In this document: piece after piece, positions 34,113-42,275 of the stretch
Layout: each line of letters begins with the position of its first letter
Numbering within the stretch: the first letter of the stretch is position 1
NCBI GenBank assembly: GCA_040878005.1
Contig: JBBDMW010000003.1
Location: 1-43,395 of the forward strand
DNA from: JBBDMW01 sp040878005
GTDB lineage: Bacteria; Chloroflexota; Dehalococcoidia; Lucifugimonadales; Lucifugimonadaceae
Direction: 5' to 3'
DNA length: 43,395 bases
The notes under the pieces: model-generated
The model's input: only the letters and a program-made list of their open reading frames with translations
The model's database searches: none
Told to the model about the DNA's origin: nothing
Position numbers and translations under genes: made by a program

Positions 34113-35234
34113 CTACCTAAGCGCTACAGAGCCGTCATCGCGCAGCATCGTGCCACCGCCATGCTGGCGCTTCGGGTGCTTACGGCATCCCTCTTCGTCC
34201 AGCTCAATGCCCAGTCCCGGCGTCTCGGGAACGATGAGGTAACCGTCCTCAAGGCGTGACACCTGCTTGAGCACGTCACGCCGCGGCGGCTCGCTTTCCC
34301 GGACATATTCCTGCAGGTCCCAGTTGGGCGTGCAGGCCGCAAGCTGGACGCAGGCCGCGGTGGCGATGGGGCTAAGGAAGTTGTGAGGGATCACCCGCTG
34401 GTGGTGAGACTCCGCAATGGCGGCAATCTTCTTCACATGCGTCAGGCCGCCCGCAAGGCCCACGTCAGGCCGTACGAAGTGGATACCGGCCTGCTCCACG
34501 TATTCCCTGAATTCCCAGATGGTGTTGTTCCGCTCCCCTGCTGCCAGCGGTAGCCGAATCTTCTCTGCTACCTCGCCCATGGAAAGCACACTGTCGGGCG
34601 CTATGGGGTCCTCGTAGAAGTACGGCAGGAACGGCTCTATCTGCTGGGCGAACACTATGGCCTCAGACGGCACCATGTTCCGGTGGATCTCAATGCCTAT
34701 GTCGAAGTCCCAGCCAACCGTCTCCCGCACCGCCGCCACTATGGCTGTGTTCTGGCGTATCAGCTCCGGGTACGGGAGCGTCCACCAGTTGGCGGGGAAT
34801 GGCGTCATCTTGGCGGCCGTGAAGCCGTCCTTCCTGGCCTGGGCGGCAGACGCCACGAACTCATCCAGTGAGCCGCCGCTCAGGAGGACCATGGCACGGA
34901 CCTTGTGCCTGACCATCCCGCCCATCAGGTCCCACACAGGCGCGCCGTAGTGCTTGCCCTTGATGTCCCATAACGCCTGGTCTATGGCGCTCATGGCGGC
35001 CACGAGACCCGCGCTGCGGAAGCTGTACTTGCGGTACGTGGCGTTCCAGTGGTGCTCTATCCGCAGCGGGTCCTGCCCCACCAGGTCACGGGAAATGGCT
35101 GTGACTATGGCCTCCGAGGCGTCCTGGTAGCTCCAGAACGTGCACTCACCAATGCCCTGGGTGCCGTCGTCAGTGGTGACGCGCACCACCAGCCAACTGT
35201 CCACGTGGATGGGTTCTATCTTTTCTATTCGCAA
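34113..35234 (-). CDS. Enolase superfamily sugar-acid dehydratase (galactonate/mannonate dehydratase-like)
   Basis: A 373-residue enzyme of the mandelate racemase subgroup. Likely active-site residues are K142 (AAKMTPF), metal ligands E182, E208 (YFYEDP) and E234 (AAGERN), H184 of the IEIHR motif, and D257/H284 (RPDVG, VIPHNF). The IEIH motif, with Glu where galactonate dehydratase has Asp (DFHGRVH), is noteworthy. Dehydration of a sugar acid to a 2-keto-3-deoxy acid is the best guess. TTG 35234 has GAGG about eight bases upstream; the frame is open further but without a good start. Divergent to GH51 gene 35455. Confidence 0.82.
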   Translation of the reverse strand: MRIEKIEPIHVDSWLVVRVTTDDGTQGIGECTFWSYQDASEAIVTAISRDLVGQDPLRIEHHWNATYRKYSFRSAGLVAAMSAIDQALWDIKGKHYGAPVWDLMGGMVRHKVRAMVLLSGGSLDEFVASAAQARKDGFTAAKMTPFPANWWTLPYPELIRQNTAIVAAVRETVGWDFDIGIEIHRNMVPSEAIVFAQQIEPFLPYFYEDPIAPDSVLSMGEVAEKIRLPLAAGERNNTIWEFREYVEQAGIHFVRPDVGLAGGLTHVKKIAAIAESHHQRVIPHNFLSPIATAACVQLAACTPNWDLQEYVRESEPPRRDVLKQVSRLEDGYLIVPETPGLGIELDEEGCRKHPKRQHGGGTMLRDDGSVALR

Positions 35235-35394
35235 CAGCAAAGCCTCACTTAAATATGATCCGCAGTGAATTCGGGTTTCGGCGCCGATGAGATCAGCAAG
35301 AAGCACCCGGGCGCGTGTGTATGGCACAGCGCTTGTATCAGCGGCGGTGATTCTAACGTAAGCAGGTCAAAGGCACTGGATGACCGGCAGGCTA

Positions 35395-35416
35395 CGCATA
35401 TCCGTTACGATATGCG
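35395..35416. promoter_or_regulatory. 22-bp perfect palindromic operator candidate
   Basis: CGCATATC-N6-GATATGCG lies 38 bases before the GH51 start, in the 220-base gap shared with the divergent dehydratase gene. Its length and perfect symmetry suit a dimeric repressor such as a LacI- or GntR-type regulator. No such regulator gene is in the window. Confidence 0.55.
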
Positions 35417-35454
35417 CCCATCAATAACGCTGTCCACCGGGAGCGAATCACGCC

Positions 35455-36954
35455 TTGCATACAGCCACTGTTCATCTCGATACCCATTTCAACGCTGGCA
35501 AGATAGACCCCCGCATCTTCTCAGGGTTCCTTGAGCACCTGGGCCGGGCGATCTACGGCGGCGTGTACGACCCGGGCAACCCGCTTTCTGACGAGCACGG
35601 CCTGCGGCGGGATGTGATCGAAGACATGCGCGGCCTCCGCATGCCGTACGTCCGCTACCCAGGCGGCAACTTCGTTTCCAACTATGACTGGCGGGATGGC
35701 ATTGGGCCGAAGGAGGACCGTAGGCCATTCCCGGACTTCGCATGGAAGTCGGTGGAGCCGAATACCTTCGGCACCGATGAGTTCATTCGCTGGTGTCGCG
35801 AAGTGGGCACGGAACCGATGCTCGCCGTGAACCTCGGCACCCTTGGGCCTGCTGAAGCCGCGGCGCTGGTTGAGTACTGCAACCTGGACACGCCAACCCA
35901 CTGGGCGCAGGAGCGGCGCAGCAATGGCTCGGCGAGTCCGCACAACGTCAGGATGTGGTGTCTTGGCAACGAGATGGACGGTCCATGGCAGGCTGGCCAC
36001 TCGCCCGCTGAGAACTATGCGTTGAAGGCGATGCAGGCGGCGCGCCTGATGAAGGGCATGGACCCGTCAATCCAGCTGGTCGCTGCCGGGTCGTCTGGCC
36101 GTGCGCTGCCTACTTACCTGGAGTGGGACCGGACGGTGTTGGAGCAGTGCTGGGACGATATCGATTTCATCTCGGCGCACCGCTACTCGCGTAACTTCCA
36201 GGACGACACGCCGTGGTTCCTTGCTGAGGGCGTGGAGATCGATCGCATATTGGATGATTACGCGGGCGTGATCAGCTACGTGAAGGGCGTGAAGAAGAGC
36301 AACCATGACGTGCACCTCTCGTTCGATGAGTGGAACGTCTGGTACAAGGACCGCCGCGGCAACGGCGAGTGGCGAACCGGCCCAGCGCTGATCGAGGAGC
36401 GCTACGACCTGCAGGATGCGCTGGTGTGCGCCCAGTACCTGAACGCATTCATCCGCCGTGCTGACCTTGTGAAGGTGGCGTGCCTGGCGCAGATCGTGAA
36501 CGTGATCGCTGCTGTGCTGACGAATAATGATGGCACGCTGCGGCAGACTATCTACTACCCGTCAGCCATGTACGCCGCGGTTGCGCGCGGCCTGTCGCTG
36601 ACGCCCGTGGTGGAAGCGCCGCGGTATGACGCCGGGGACCGAGAGGGGGTGCCGGTTATCGACGTGTCGGCCAGTTTCGACGAAGAGACCGGCGAGACGG
36701 GTGTGTTCATCGTGAACCGGGCCGTGGATTCTGACACCCGGGTGACAGTCCAGTTCGCTGACCGGCTGGTGATGGGTGCGGGCTCTGTTCAATTGCTTAC
36801 CGGCGACGATCCGAAAGTCGAGAACAACTGGGATCACCCGAATGCGGTGATGCCCCAGGAGGGCACGGCCACGGCGAACGGTCAGGCGCTGGAGATCACG
36901 ATACCCGCGCTGGGTCTGGCGGTGGTGTCAGGGGTGCGGACGGAGCGGAGGTGA
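35455..36954 (+). CDS. Alpha-L-arabinofuranosidase, GH51
   Basis: A 499-residue glycoside hydrolase that removes alpha-L-arabinofuranosyl groups from arabinan- or arabinoxylan-derived oligosaccharides. The (beta/alpha)8 barrel carries acid/base E173 (WCLGNEMDGPW) and nucleophile E292 (LSFDEWNVWY); the N-terminal GFLEHLGRAIYGG and RYPGGNFVSNYDW blocks are GH51 signatures, and a C-terminal beta domain follows. No signal peptide is present, so it acts on imported oligosaccharides. The start is TTG, with GGGAG about 12 bases upstream, a rather distant site. No arabinose pathway genes adjoin it except the divergent dehydratase and SDR. Confidence 0.92.
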   Translation: MHTATVHLDTHFNAGKIDPRIFSGFLEHLGRAIYGGVYDPGNPLSDEHGLRRDVIEDMRGLRMPYVRYPGGNFVSNYDWRDGIGPKEDRRPFPDFAWKSVEPNTFGTDEFIRWCREVGTEPMLAVNLGTLGPAEAAALVEYCNLDTPTHWAQERRSNGSASPHNVRMWCLGNEMDGPWQAGHSPAENYALKAMQAARLMKGMDPSIQLVAAGSSGRALPTYLEWDRTVLEQCWDDIDFISAHRYSRNFQDDTPWFLAEGVEIDRILDDYAGVISYVKGVKKSNHDVHLSFDEWNVWYKDRRGNGEWRTGPALIEERYDLQDALVCAQYLNAFIRRADLVKVACLAQIVNVIAAVLTNNDGTLRQTIYYPSAMYAAVARGLSLTPVVEAPRYDAGDREGVPVIDVSASFDEETGETGVFIVNRAVDSDTRVTVQFADRLVMGAGSVQLLTGDDPKVENNWDHPNAVMPQEGTATANGQALEITIPALGLAVVSGVRTERR

Positions 36955-37126
36955 AGAGGGATGGAGCGATATCACGTTACACAGGGTGGATTGTCAGTTC
37001 CAGAGCGCCCATAGGCACGTCCTGCACGAACTCTTAGGTCAGTTGCTTCCCAATCCAGGTCACACGTATGATGGTGCGCCAACCGCCACCTTATTTAAGA
37101 CTCTACCGAAAGCGAAGAAACAATTG

Positions 37127-37315
37127 ATGCGCCCCCTACTATTAATGGCCGGGATATTCGCAGCAATCGCAGGATTTACGTTCTTATCAGATGCAGTAAC
37201 CGTATACCAAGAAATATCAGCCGTTTTAATCTTCGTCATTGCAGCCGTGCTATTCACTGGTGGAGCAATTGTTGGTGCGATCGAAGATCTGAAAGATTCG
37301 AAAATGGAAAAGTAA
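37127..37315 (+). CDS. Small two-TM membrane protein
   Basis: A 62-residue protein with two hydrophobic helices (3-23 and 29-50) and a charged tail (EDLKDSKMEK). The frame is open to 36986, but the upstream part is polar and unlike a protein start. ATG 37127 has only a weak CGAAGAAA site. Local GC is low (75 of 180 bases in 37141-37320), unlike the flanks. No family recognised. It lies before the XRE-NYN gene on the same strand, but a 305-base gap with its own promoter makes a shared transcript unlikely. Confidence 0.5.
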   Translation: MRPLLLMAGIFAAIAGFTFLSDAVTVYQEISAVLIFVIAAVLFTGGAIVGAIEDLKDSKMEK

Positions 37316-37620
37316 TGAACCCGTCAGATAATGTTCAGGTTTCTCCTGTAAGGTCAGACTGCTAAGCAAAGCGATACCCCACTTGCAGATCACTGTAAGT
37401 AACCGATGCAGAACTGCTCCGCTATGGTAAACACTCCGACTCAGGCCGTTGAGCAAAGTGCATATTCCACCTGCTCGTAACGTTGCCGAAGTGTGGTCTC
37501 AAATCTCACTTAAGGGCGCTCGGATCTGGACGCCCTTCAACTTGGAGTCAGTATAGGGTCGATAGCAGTATTCACCAGTTCTGTTGACACACCATATCTG
37601 TGGTGTTAGCTTATCCAGCC
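37316..37620 (+). other. 305-base intergenic region before the XRE-NYN gene
   Basis: It holds a hairpin AAGGGCG (37512-37518) with CGCCCTT (37531-37537), which may end the upstream transcript, and the promoter/operator at 37584-37612. No open frame of interest or RNA gene was identified in the rest. Confidence 0.5.
37584..37612 (+). promoter_or_regulatory. Promoter with operator in the -35/-10 spacer, predicted leaderless start
   Basis: TTGACA (-35, 37584-37589) and TAGCTT (-10, TANNNT type, 37607-37612) are 17 bases apart. The spacer is filled by the inverted repeat ACACCA-N6-TGGTGT (37589-37606). The -10 ends eight bases before the ATG at 37621, so transcription should start at or within two bases of the start codon, and no ribosome site is present. 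This is the layout of an autorepressed leaderless gene. Confidence 0.55.
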
Positions 37621-38604
37621 ATGGGACCAGTCAAGCAAGGCGATTACCAATTCGACCGCGCCAGCATACGCCGGGTGCGAGATGCGATGAAGCTCAGTCA
37701 AGCAGAATTCGCGTCCCGCCTAGACGTTCCAAAAAACACAGTCTCCCGCTGGGAAACCGGTGCCACCACGCCTGACGCAGAGTCCCTAGCAGCGGTCTAT
37801 TCACTTGCACAGGCGGAGGGAATCGATATGGTCATGTTCAAGCGCCATGCCAAAACAGTGTCACAAGGTTCCTCCGCGGCTTCAACCGACTCCAGAACGC
37901 GATTGGTTATGGCGTGGGATCTCCAGAATTCCGCAACCACGTTCCACAATTTGCCTGCTCATTTGAGTTCGCTTGGCTGGTATTTACAGATGCGATACCC
38001 AGCCATCCAACCGTGTGGCCTGTATGCGTTCGGATACGGAAGCTTTCTATTCGGGCAAGAGTTGCAGGAGTACGGCTTCACTCATCAAGCGGATTTCGGG
38101 GATATCGATCAGCAACTTATTGAAGTCGCTGAGCCCATTGCCACCCGCCGCGCCACAAAAACGGTTTTCGTACTGGGATCACGTGATGGGGATTACATAG
38201 AGCTGATAAATCGACTCAAAGCATCTGGGGTTGAATGCCTGTTATGGACGCCTGGGGATGCCAGTGAATCCCTGTGCGATATTTTTGAGGATCGAAACGT
38301 TCTGGAATGGGAAGACCCAGAGGCATTTGAGGATTACGTGGAAGTAGCACGAGAATTCGCCGGCAGGAAGATCACGCGATCAGCGTTCGGTCAAGCCTGT
38401 GCGGAGAAAGTAGCTGCAGGAAACCTGCTCCACCCGACAGAGTTGGGTTTCTCAAAACAAAACCCCTACGGAGGACTCCTAAACTGGCTCGGCCAAACTG
38501 GAATCATATCCATCGCGTCTGGCCGGTCGTCTCAATCAGACATAACAATTACAGTTCGCAAGCTGAAGAAGCGGAGGCTGTTCCGCCCAATCCGCAATCA
38601 CTAG
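37621..38604 (+). CDS. XRE-family HTH protein fused to a NYN (PIN-like) nuclease domain
   Basis: A 327-residue three-part protein. Residues 13-65 are an HTH_3/XRE DNA-binding domain (SQAEFASRLDVPKNTVSRWETG). Residues 94-230 resemble a NYN/LabA-type PIN-like RNase: D100 and N103 (WDLQN), D163 (GDIDQQL), D189 and D191 (GSRDGDYIEL) supply the acidic metal-site residues. Residues 245-305 form a helical C-terminal domain reminiscent of a winged helix or LOTUS-like RNA-binding unit, but this is tentative. An in-frame GTG at 37600 lies inside the promoter, so ATG 37621 is chosen. Role may be an autoregulated RNase toxin, defence or RNA-decay regulator. Its stop shares CTAG with the GNAT fragment. 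Confidence 0.72.
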   Translation: MGPVKQGDYQFDRASIRRVRDAMKLSQAEFASRLDVPKNTVSRWETGATTPDAESLAAVYSLAQAEGIDMVMFKRHAKTVSQGSSAASTDSRTRLVMAWDLQNSATTFHNLPAHLSSLGWYLQMRYPAIQPCGLYAFGYGSFLFGQELQEYGFTHQADFGDIDQQLIEVAEPIATRRATKTVFVLGSRDGDYIELINRLKASGVECLLWTPGDASESLCDIFEDRNVLEWEDPEAFEDYVEVAREFAGRKITRSAFGQACAEKVAAGNLLHPTELGFSKQNPYGGLLNWLGQTGIISIASGRSSQSDITITVRKLKKRRLFRPIRNH

Positions 38605-38897
38605 CTGTAGCTCCCACAGAGGTTGTTAGCAGGCAATGCATTGTCGTACTGTCGGCAGAGGCATACGCCAATGATCGAGCCATCGGCATCCTTCGCAACG
38701 AGTACGCGTCCATCGTCAGTGAGCTGCTCGAAATCCTCGTTCCACTCCGCCTCCAGCCGATCGGGCGTGACCCGCTGCGGGTCAAACAGCGCAGGCGGGA
38801 TGACTGAGCGGTAAGCTGTCATGACCGCCCGCGACTTCACCTCAGCCGCGGCGCGCATTTCCCTGGCCGTAGCGATGTCTATCCAGAAGTCAGCCAC
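38601..38897 (-). pseudogene. Truncated GNAT acetyltransferase
   Basis: A 98-residue frame matching the N-terminal half of a GNAT N-acetyltransferase (TAREMRAAAEVKSRAVMTAYRS helix, then VLVAKDADGSIIGVCLCRQY strand pair). The acetyl-CoA binding motif (R/Q-x-x-G-x-G/A) that should follow is missing; after CRQYDN the sequence changes character and stops. GNAT proteins are usually 140 residues or more. The loss adjoins the lower-GC XRE-NYN patch, suggesting that acquisition of that DNA removed the rest. The start is GTG 38897 with a GGGA site. A functional short protein cannot be excluded. Confidence 0.55.
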
Positions 38898-38943
38898 GAC
38901 ATTCCCGATTGCACCCTGTACCTTCGCTCGTTACGCCGGCTGC

Positions 38944-39723
38944 TCAGCCTTGAAGCACCCCGAACGCTGCGCCCTGCGGATCGATGAGTATGGCGAAGCG
39001 GCCGACCGTGGGCACATCTGTGGGCGGAAACGGGTTGCTGGCGCCGAGGGACACAGCTTGCTTCACGGCGGCGTCGCAATCCGTAACAGCGAAGTAGGTA
39101 GTCCAGCTGGAGGGAATGTGAGACATCTCCGGCTCCTTCTTCATGACCCCCGCCGCGTTCTCGCTGCCTGCATTAAGCAGTTTGTATCCGTCCCAGTCGT
39201 CGATGCCAGAGTCCGCGGTCGTCAGGCCCAGCACATTCTCGTAGAACGTGGTCGCCTGCCCGACATCGTTGACCCATAGCTCGTGCCAGCACATCGTCCC
39301 CGGGTCATTGATGATCTGCGCGCCGATGTGGTTCTTCGGCTGCCAAAGTGACACCATGGCGCCCTCAGGATCGGCAACGATGGCCATGCGGCCGGCGTCG
39401 AAGACGTCAAACGGCTCAGCAAGCACATTGCCTCCAGCGGGCTTGACCTTCTCTACCGTGGCGTCCACGTCGTCTACGGTGATGTAGGTCTGCCAGTGCG
39501 GAGGTATGCCCATGCTGGCCTCCTCCTGCCGCTGCGTGAAGATGGCAGCAACATTCTTACCGCGCAGTTGCTGCATCCCATAGAACTCGTCTGGTCCCAT
39601 GGGCTGGTGGTCCGCTTTCCAGCCAAAGAGGGCGGAGTAGAACGTCTCGGCCGCGGCCATGTCGCTGGTGGCAAGCTCGTCCCACGACGGCATGCCGTGG
39701 ACGTGCCTGGTTACCTCAGTCAT
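38944..39723 (-). CDS. VOC family protein with two glyoxalase-fold domains (CFP30B-like)
   Basis: A 259-residue protein made of two vicinal-oxygen-chelate domains, about residues 1-122 and 128-259. Each has the usual start (H-G-M-PSWDELATSD with AETFYSALFGW; CWHELWVNDVGQATTFYENVLGL) and the DPEGA/DPQGA end motif. It resembles the mycobacterial CFP30B and hydroxylase-like double VOC proteins; the chemistry is unknown. The frame is open far upstream, but ATG 39723 follows GGGAG at seven bases and begins the first domain. Confidence 0.87.
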   Translation of the reverse strand: MTEVTRHVHGMPSWDELATSDMAAAETFYSALFGWKADHQPMGPDEFYGMQQLRGKNVAAIFTQRQEEASMGIPPHWQTYITVDDVDATVEKVKPAGGNVLAEPFDVFDAGRMAIVADPEGAMVSLWQPKNHIGAQIINDPGTMCWHELWVNDVGQATTFYENVLGLTTADSGIDDWDGYKLLNAGSENAAGVMKKEPEMSHIPSSWTTYFAVTDCDAAVKQAVSLGASNPFPPTDVPTVGRFAILIDPQGAAFGVLQG

Positions 39724-39868
39724 GAGGGTCTCCCTTGTGCATATCAAGAACGGAAAGTCGCAGGTTAATACAGTCGCCTTAGAAAACTGACCGCCAATGT
39801 CATCACCATCCCAACACGTGCTCGGCCGATGCGCCGGTGGGCGTTTCTTCGCATTATCGCAGGAGCTT

Positions 39869-40537
39869 CTACCGCCCCATGCCCCTGCCTGAGAAGCCGC
39901 CCAGTCCGCCACGGTTGCCGACGCTGAATCCTGAGCGCTTCCGCCCCCGGTCTTCGAAGAAGTCCAGGTCAATGACGATTGCCAAGGTGAGCAGCAACAG
40001 CGCCAACTCTCTACTGGGCGATTGACGTGAGTACTCGATGTGGAAGCGGTCGGCCTTGGTGAACGCCTCCCGACCCAGGCCGCCCCAGTGCTTGACGATC
40101 CGCGCCATCTCAGAGCCCTGGTGCATGATCTTGAATGTGTTGGGGCGAAGCATTGACCCGCGTACCTGCGCGAGCACACCGCCGCTGGGGCCAAGGATGT
40201 CGTAGCGCCGCCCCAACAGGGCAAAGCGCGCCTTTAGCCTGCCCACCAGCCCCGCTTCAGGTGATACGACGTCCATGTTCGAGAAGAACCAGTAATGAGG
40301 ACGGCGGGCCTTCAGGATCTCGGTCCCGGATGGGTCACGCAGGCTCAGGGAGAGCGGCCTGTGTCCGCCCAGGATCTGCCGGCCGAAAAAACCGGACTCT
40401 TCCAGGGCATGAACAAGTGTCTCGCCTTCCGAGGTTTCAACTGCATATGCGTTCTTGCCCTCGAAGCCCGTGAATATCTCCATGGGCTCCGCAAGTTGCT
40501 GAACGCGGAGTTCGGTGTGGGAAGTAAGGTCGATCAT
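39869..40537 (-). CDS. LURP-one-related/phospholipid scramblase-like protein
   Basis: A 222-residue protein with the 12-stranded tubby-like barrel pattern of the LURP-one/scramblase family: ending strands include RPLSLSLRDPSG, the PHYWFFSNMDVV and GRLKARFALLGRRYDI blocks, and GSMLRPNTFKIM. A hydrophobic stretch (SRELALLLLTLAIVIDLDFF) near residues 172-192 matches the membrane helix of scramblases, followed by an Arg/Gly-rich tail of about 28 residues. Whether it moves lipids or binds membranes is unknown. GGAG is 14 bases before the ATG, rather far. Confidence 0.75.
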   Translation of the reverse strand: MIDLTSHTELRVQQLAEPMEIFTGFEGKNAYAVETSEGETLVHALEESGFFGRQILGGHRPLSLSLRDPSGTEILKARRPHYWFFSNMDVVSPEAGLVGRLKARFALLGRRYDILGPSGGVLAQVRGSMLRPNTFKIMHQGSEMARIVKHWGGLGREAFTKADRFHIEYSRQSPSRELALLLLTLAIVIDLDFFEDRGRKRSGFSVGNRGGLGGFSGRGMGR

Positions 40538-40604
40538 GTGAATTCAACAGTCTCCAGTGAGCTTGAAGGCGGCTGGCCAATGGCTGGATGTTGCGACTCC
40601 TGCC

Positions 40605-42215
40605 TCAACTTGTACGCTTATATGCCACTTTCCCATCTACGTAAGTCGCTTCCACCTTCACATCCCGCACATCGTGGGGAGAGTAATCCCGCAGGTCGCG
40701 TGACAGCACCACCACGTCCGCCAGTTTGCCCGGCTCGATGCTGCCCTTGATGTGATCCTCAAAGCTGGCGTAGGCACCGTTGATGGTGTGGAACCGGAGT
40801 GCAGTATCAAGGTCAACTTTCTCGTCCGGGCCGCAAACGTCACCGTTCATGGTCTCGCGAGTCATGGCCTCTGAGATCGCCAGCAGCGGGTTGTGGTCGG
40901 TCACCGGCGTGTCTGAGCCACCGGCAACGATCACGCCGCGCTTCGTCAGCGTACCGGAGCGGAACATGTAGTCGGCCCGCTGACGGCCGTAGTTCTGAAT
41001 GTAGCCGTCGCCAAACTCCCAGAAGAACACCGGCTGCATGGAGGGGATGATGCCCTGCTCCACGACGCGCTCCAGCAGGTCCGGCGGGAGCATGGCGCAG
41101 TGCTCGATGCGGTGGCGCAGGTTCTGGCGCGGGTATTCAGCCTGTGCGCGGGCCATGGCGTCCAGGGTCTGCTCAATGGCCGCATCGCCGGTGGCGTGAA
41201 CCGTGCACTGCCAGCCAGCCCTGTGCGCCCTGCCGATCAGGTCGTCCAGATCCTCCTGCTTCCAATAGGCTATGCCGCTGTCATTGGGATCAATGGCGTA
41301 CGGCTCACGCGTGGCTGAACTGGGACCGGATGTTGCGCCGTCCGTCATCACCTTGAAGACGCCGACGCGGATCCGCTCGTTGCCCAGGCCGGACCTCACG
41401 CCGCTGTCCAGGATCGAGATGAACGGGTGATCCATGGTGTTGACGTGCACGCCCGCGTATATGCGGACCTTGAGCTCCCCGGATTCAGCCAGGTCCTGCG
41501 CTGCCTGCAGGTGCGGTCCCCACACGCCGCCCACATCGTGTACACCGGTCAGGCCGTTGCTGAGGAAGCTCTCATTGGCTGTCCGGATGTGGCGCAGCAG
41601 GTCTTCGTAGCCGGGCTTCGGAACGTTGGAGCGAAAGGGCCCACCGGCACGTTCAAAGGCTATGCCGGCGAGGCGGCCATCAGGGGTGCGGGCGTAACGG
41701 CCGCCTTCAGGGTCGGCCACGTCTTCCGTCAGCCCCACGGTTTCCATGGCTTTCGAGTTAAACGTGATGATGTGCCCACAGGTGCGGGTGACGATGACCG
41801 GGTGGTCCGGGGCAGCCTCGTCAAGGTCAGCGCGGTTCGGGTGGCGCTTCTCCGCCAGCCAGAACTGGTCGTACCCGCCGCCCCGTATCCACTGCCCTTT
41901 CGGCGTCTGCTGTGCGCTGGCCTTCACCGCCGCGACTATGTCTTTGACGGAACCGCAGTGCGGCGGTTTGCAGGTGATCAGGTCGGCTGCGTTCCCCACG
42001 CCGGCAAAGTGGCCGTGTGAATCGATCATGCCCGGCACCAGCGCACGGCCGGCGAGGTCGACGACCTCTGTCTGCGGTCCTGCATCTTTCAGGATGTCTG
42101 CGGCGGCGCCGGTGGCGAAGATTCGGCCGCCAGCAATGGAAACTGCCTCGACGATCCGGTTGGTATGGTCCACGGTGTGGATTGGGCCGCCGGTAAAGAT
42201 CAGGTCTGCTGGCAA
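40605..42215 (-). CDS. YtcJ-like amidohydrolase (Amidohydro_3)
   Basis: A 536-residue metal-dependent hydrolase of the YtcJ/Amidohydro_3 group. Visible are the metal-binding H67/H69 (IDSHGHF), TVHATGDAAIE and RIEHC His residues, and the catalytic Asp in GGSDTPVTDHNPL. The N- and C-terminal beta sandwich strands (GGRIFATG, GKLADVVVLSRD) are typical. Family members hydrolyse amides or carbamates of unknown identity. An ATG at 42233 exists without a ribosome site; TTG 42215 follows GGAGGAG at six bases and is preferred. It lies 60 bases after the aldo/keto reductase. Confidence 0.87.
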   Translation of the reverse strand: MPADLIFTGGPIHTVDHTNRIVEAVSIAGGRIFATGAAADILKDAGPQTEVVDLAGRALVPGMIDSHGHFAGVGNAADLITCKPPHCGSVKDIVAAVKASAQQTPKGQWIRGGGYDQFWLAEKRHPNRADLDEAAPDHPVIVTRTCGHIITFNSKAMETVGLTEDVADPEGGRYARTPDGRLAGIAFERAGGPFRSNVPKPGYEDLLRHIRTANESFLSNGLTGVHDVGGVWGPHLQAAQDLAESGELKVRIYAGVHVNTMDHPFISILDSGVRSGLGNERIRVGVFKVMTDGATSGPSSATREPYAIDPNDSGIAYWKQEDLDDLIGRAHRAGWQCTVHATGDAAIEQTLDAMARAQAEYPRQNLRHRIEHCAMLPPDLLERVVEQGIIPSMQPVFFWEFGDGYIQNYGRQRADYMFRSGTLTKRGVIVAGGSDTPVTDHNPLLAISEAMTRETMNGDVCGPDEKVDLDTALRFHTINGAYASFEDHIKGSIEPGKLADVVVLSRDLRDYSPHDVRDVKVEATYVDGKVAYKRTS

Positions 42216-42275
42216 CTTGGCTCCTCCGCTCATTTTAAATGGCTGCTGCGTGACGTCTGGTTCAGAGATTGTCGA

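Noticed and set aside
37600..37620. GTG start seven codons upstream for the XRE-NYN gene
   Set aside because: It falls between the -35 and -10 boxes and would not be transcribed.
39724..40224. N-terminal extension of the VOC protein
   Set aside because: The upstream residues have no VOC pattern and overlap the scramblase-like gene's region; ATG 39723 has a good ribosome site.
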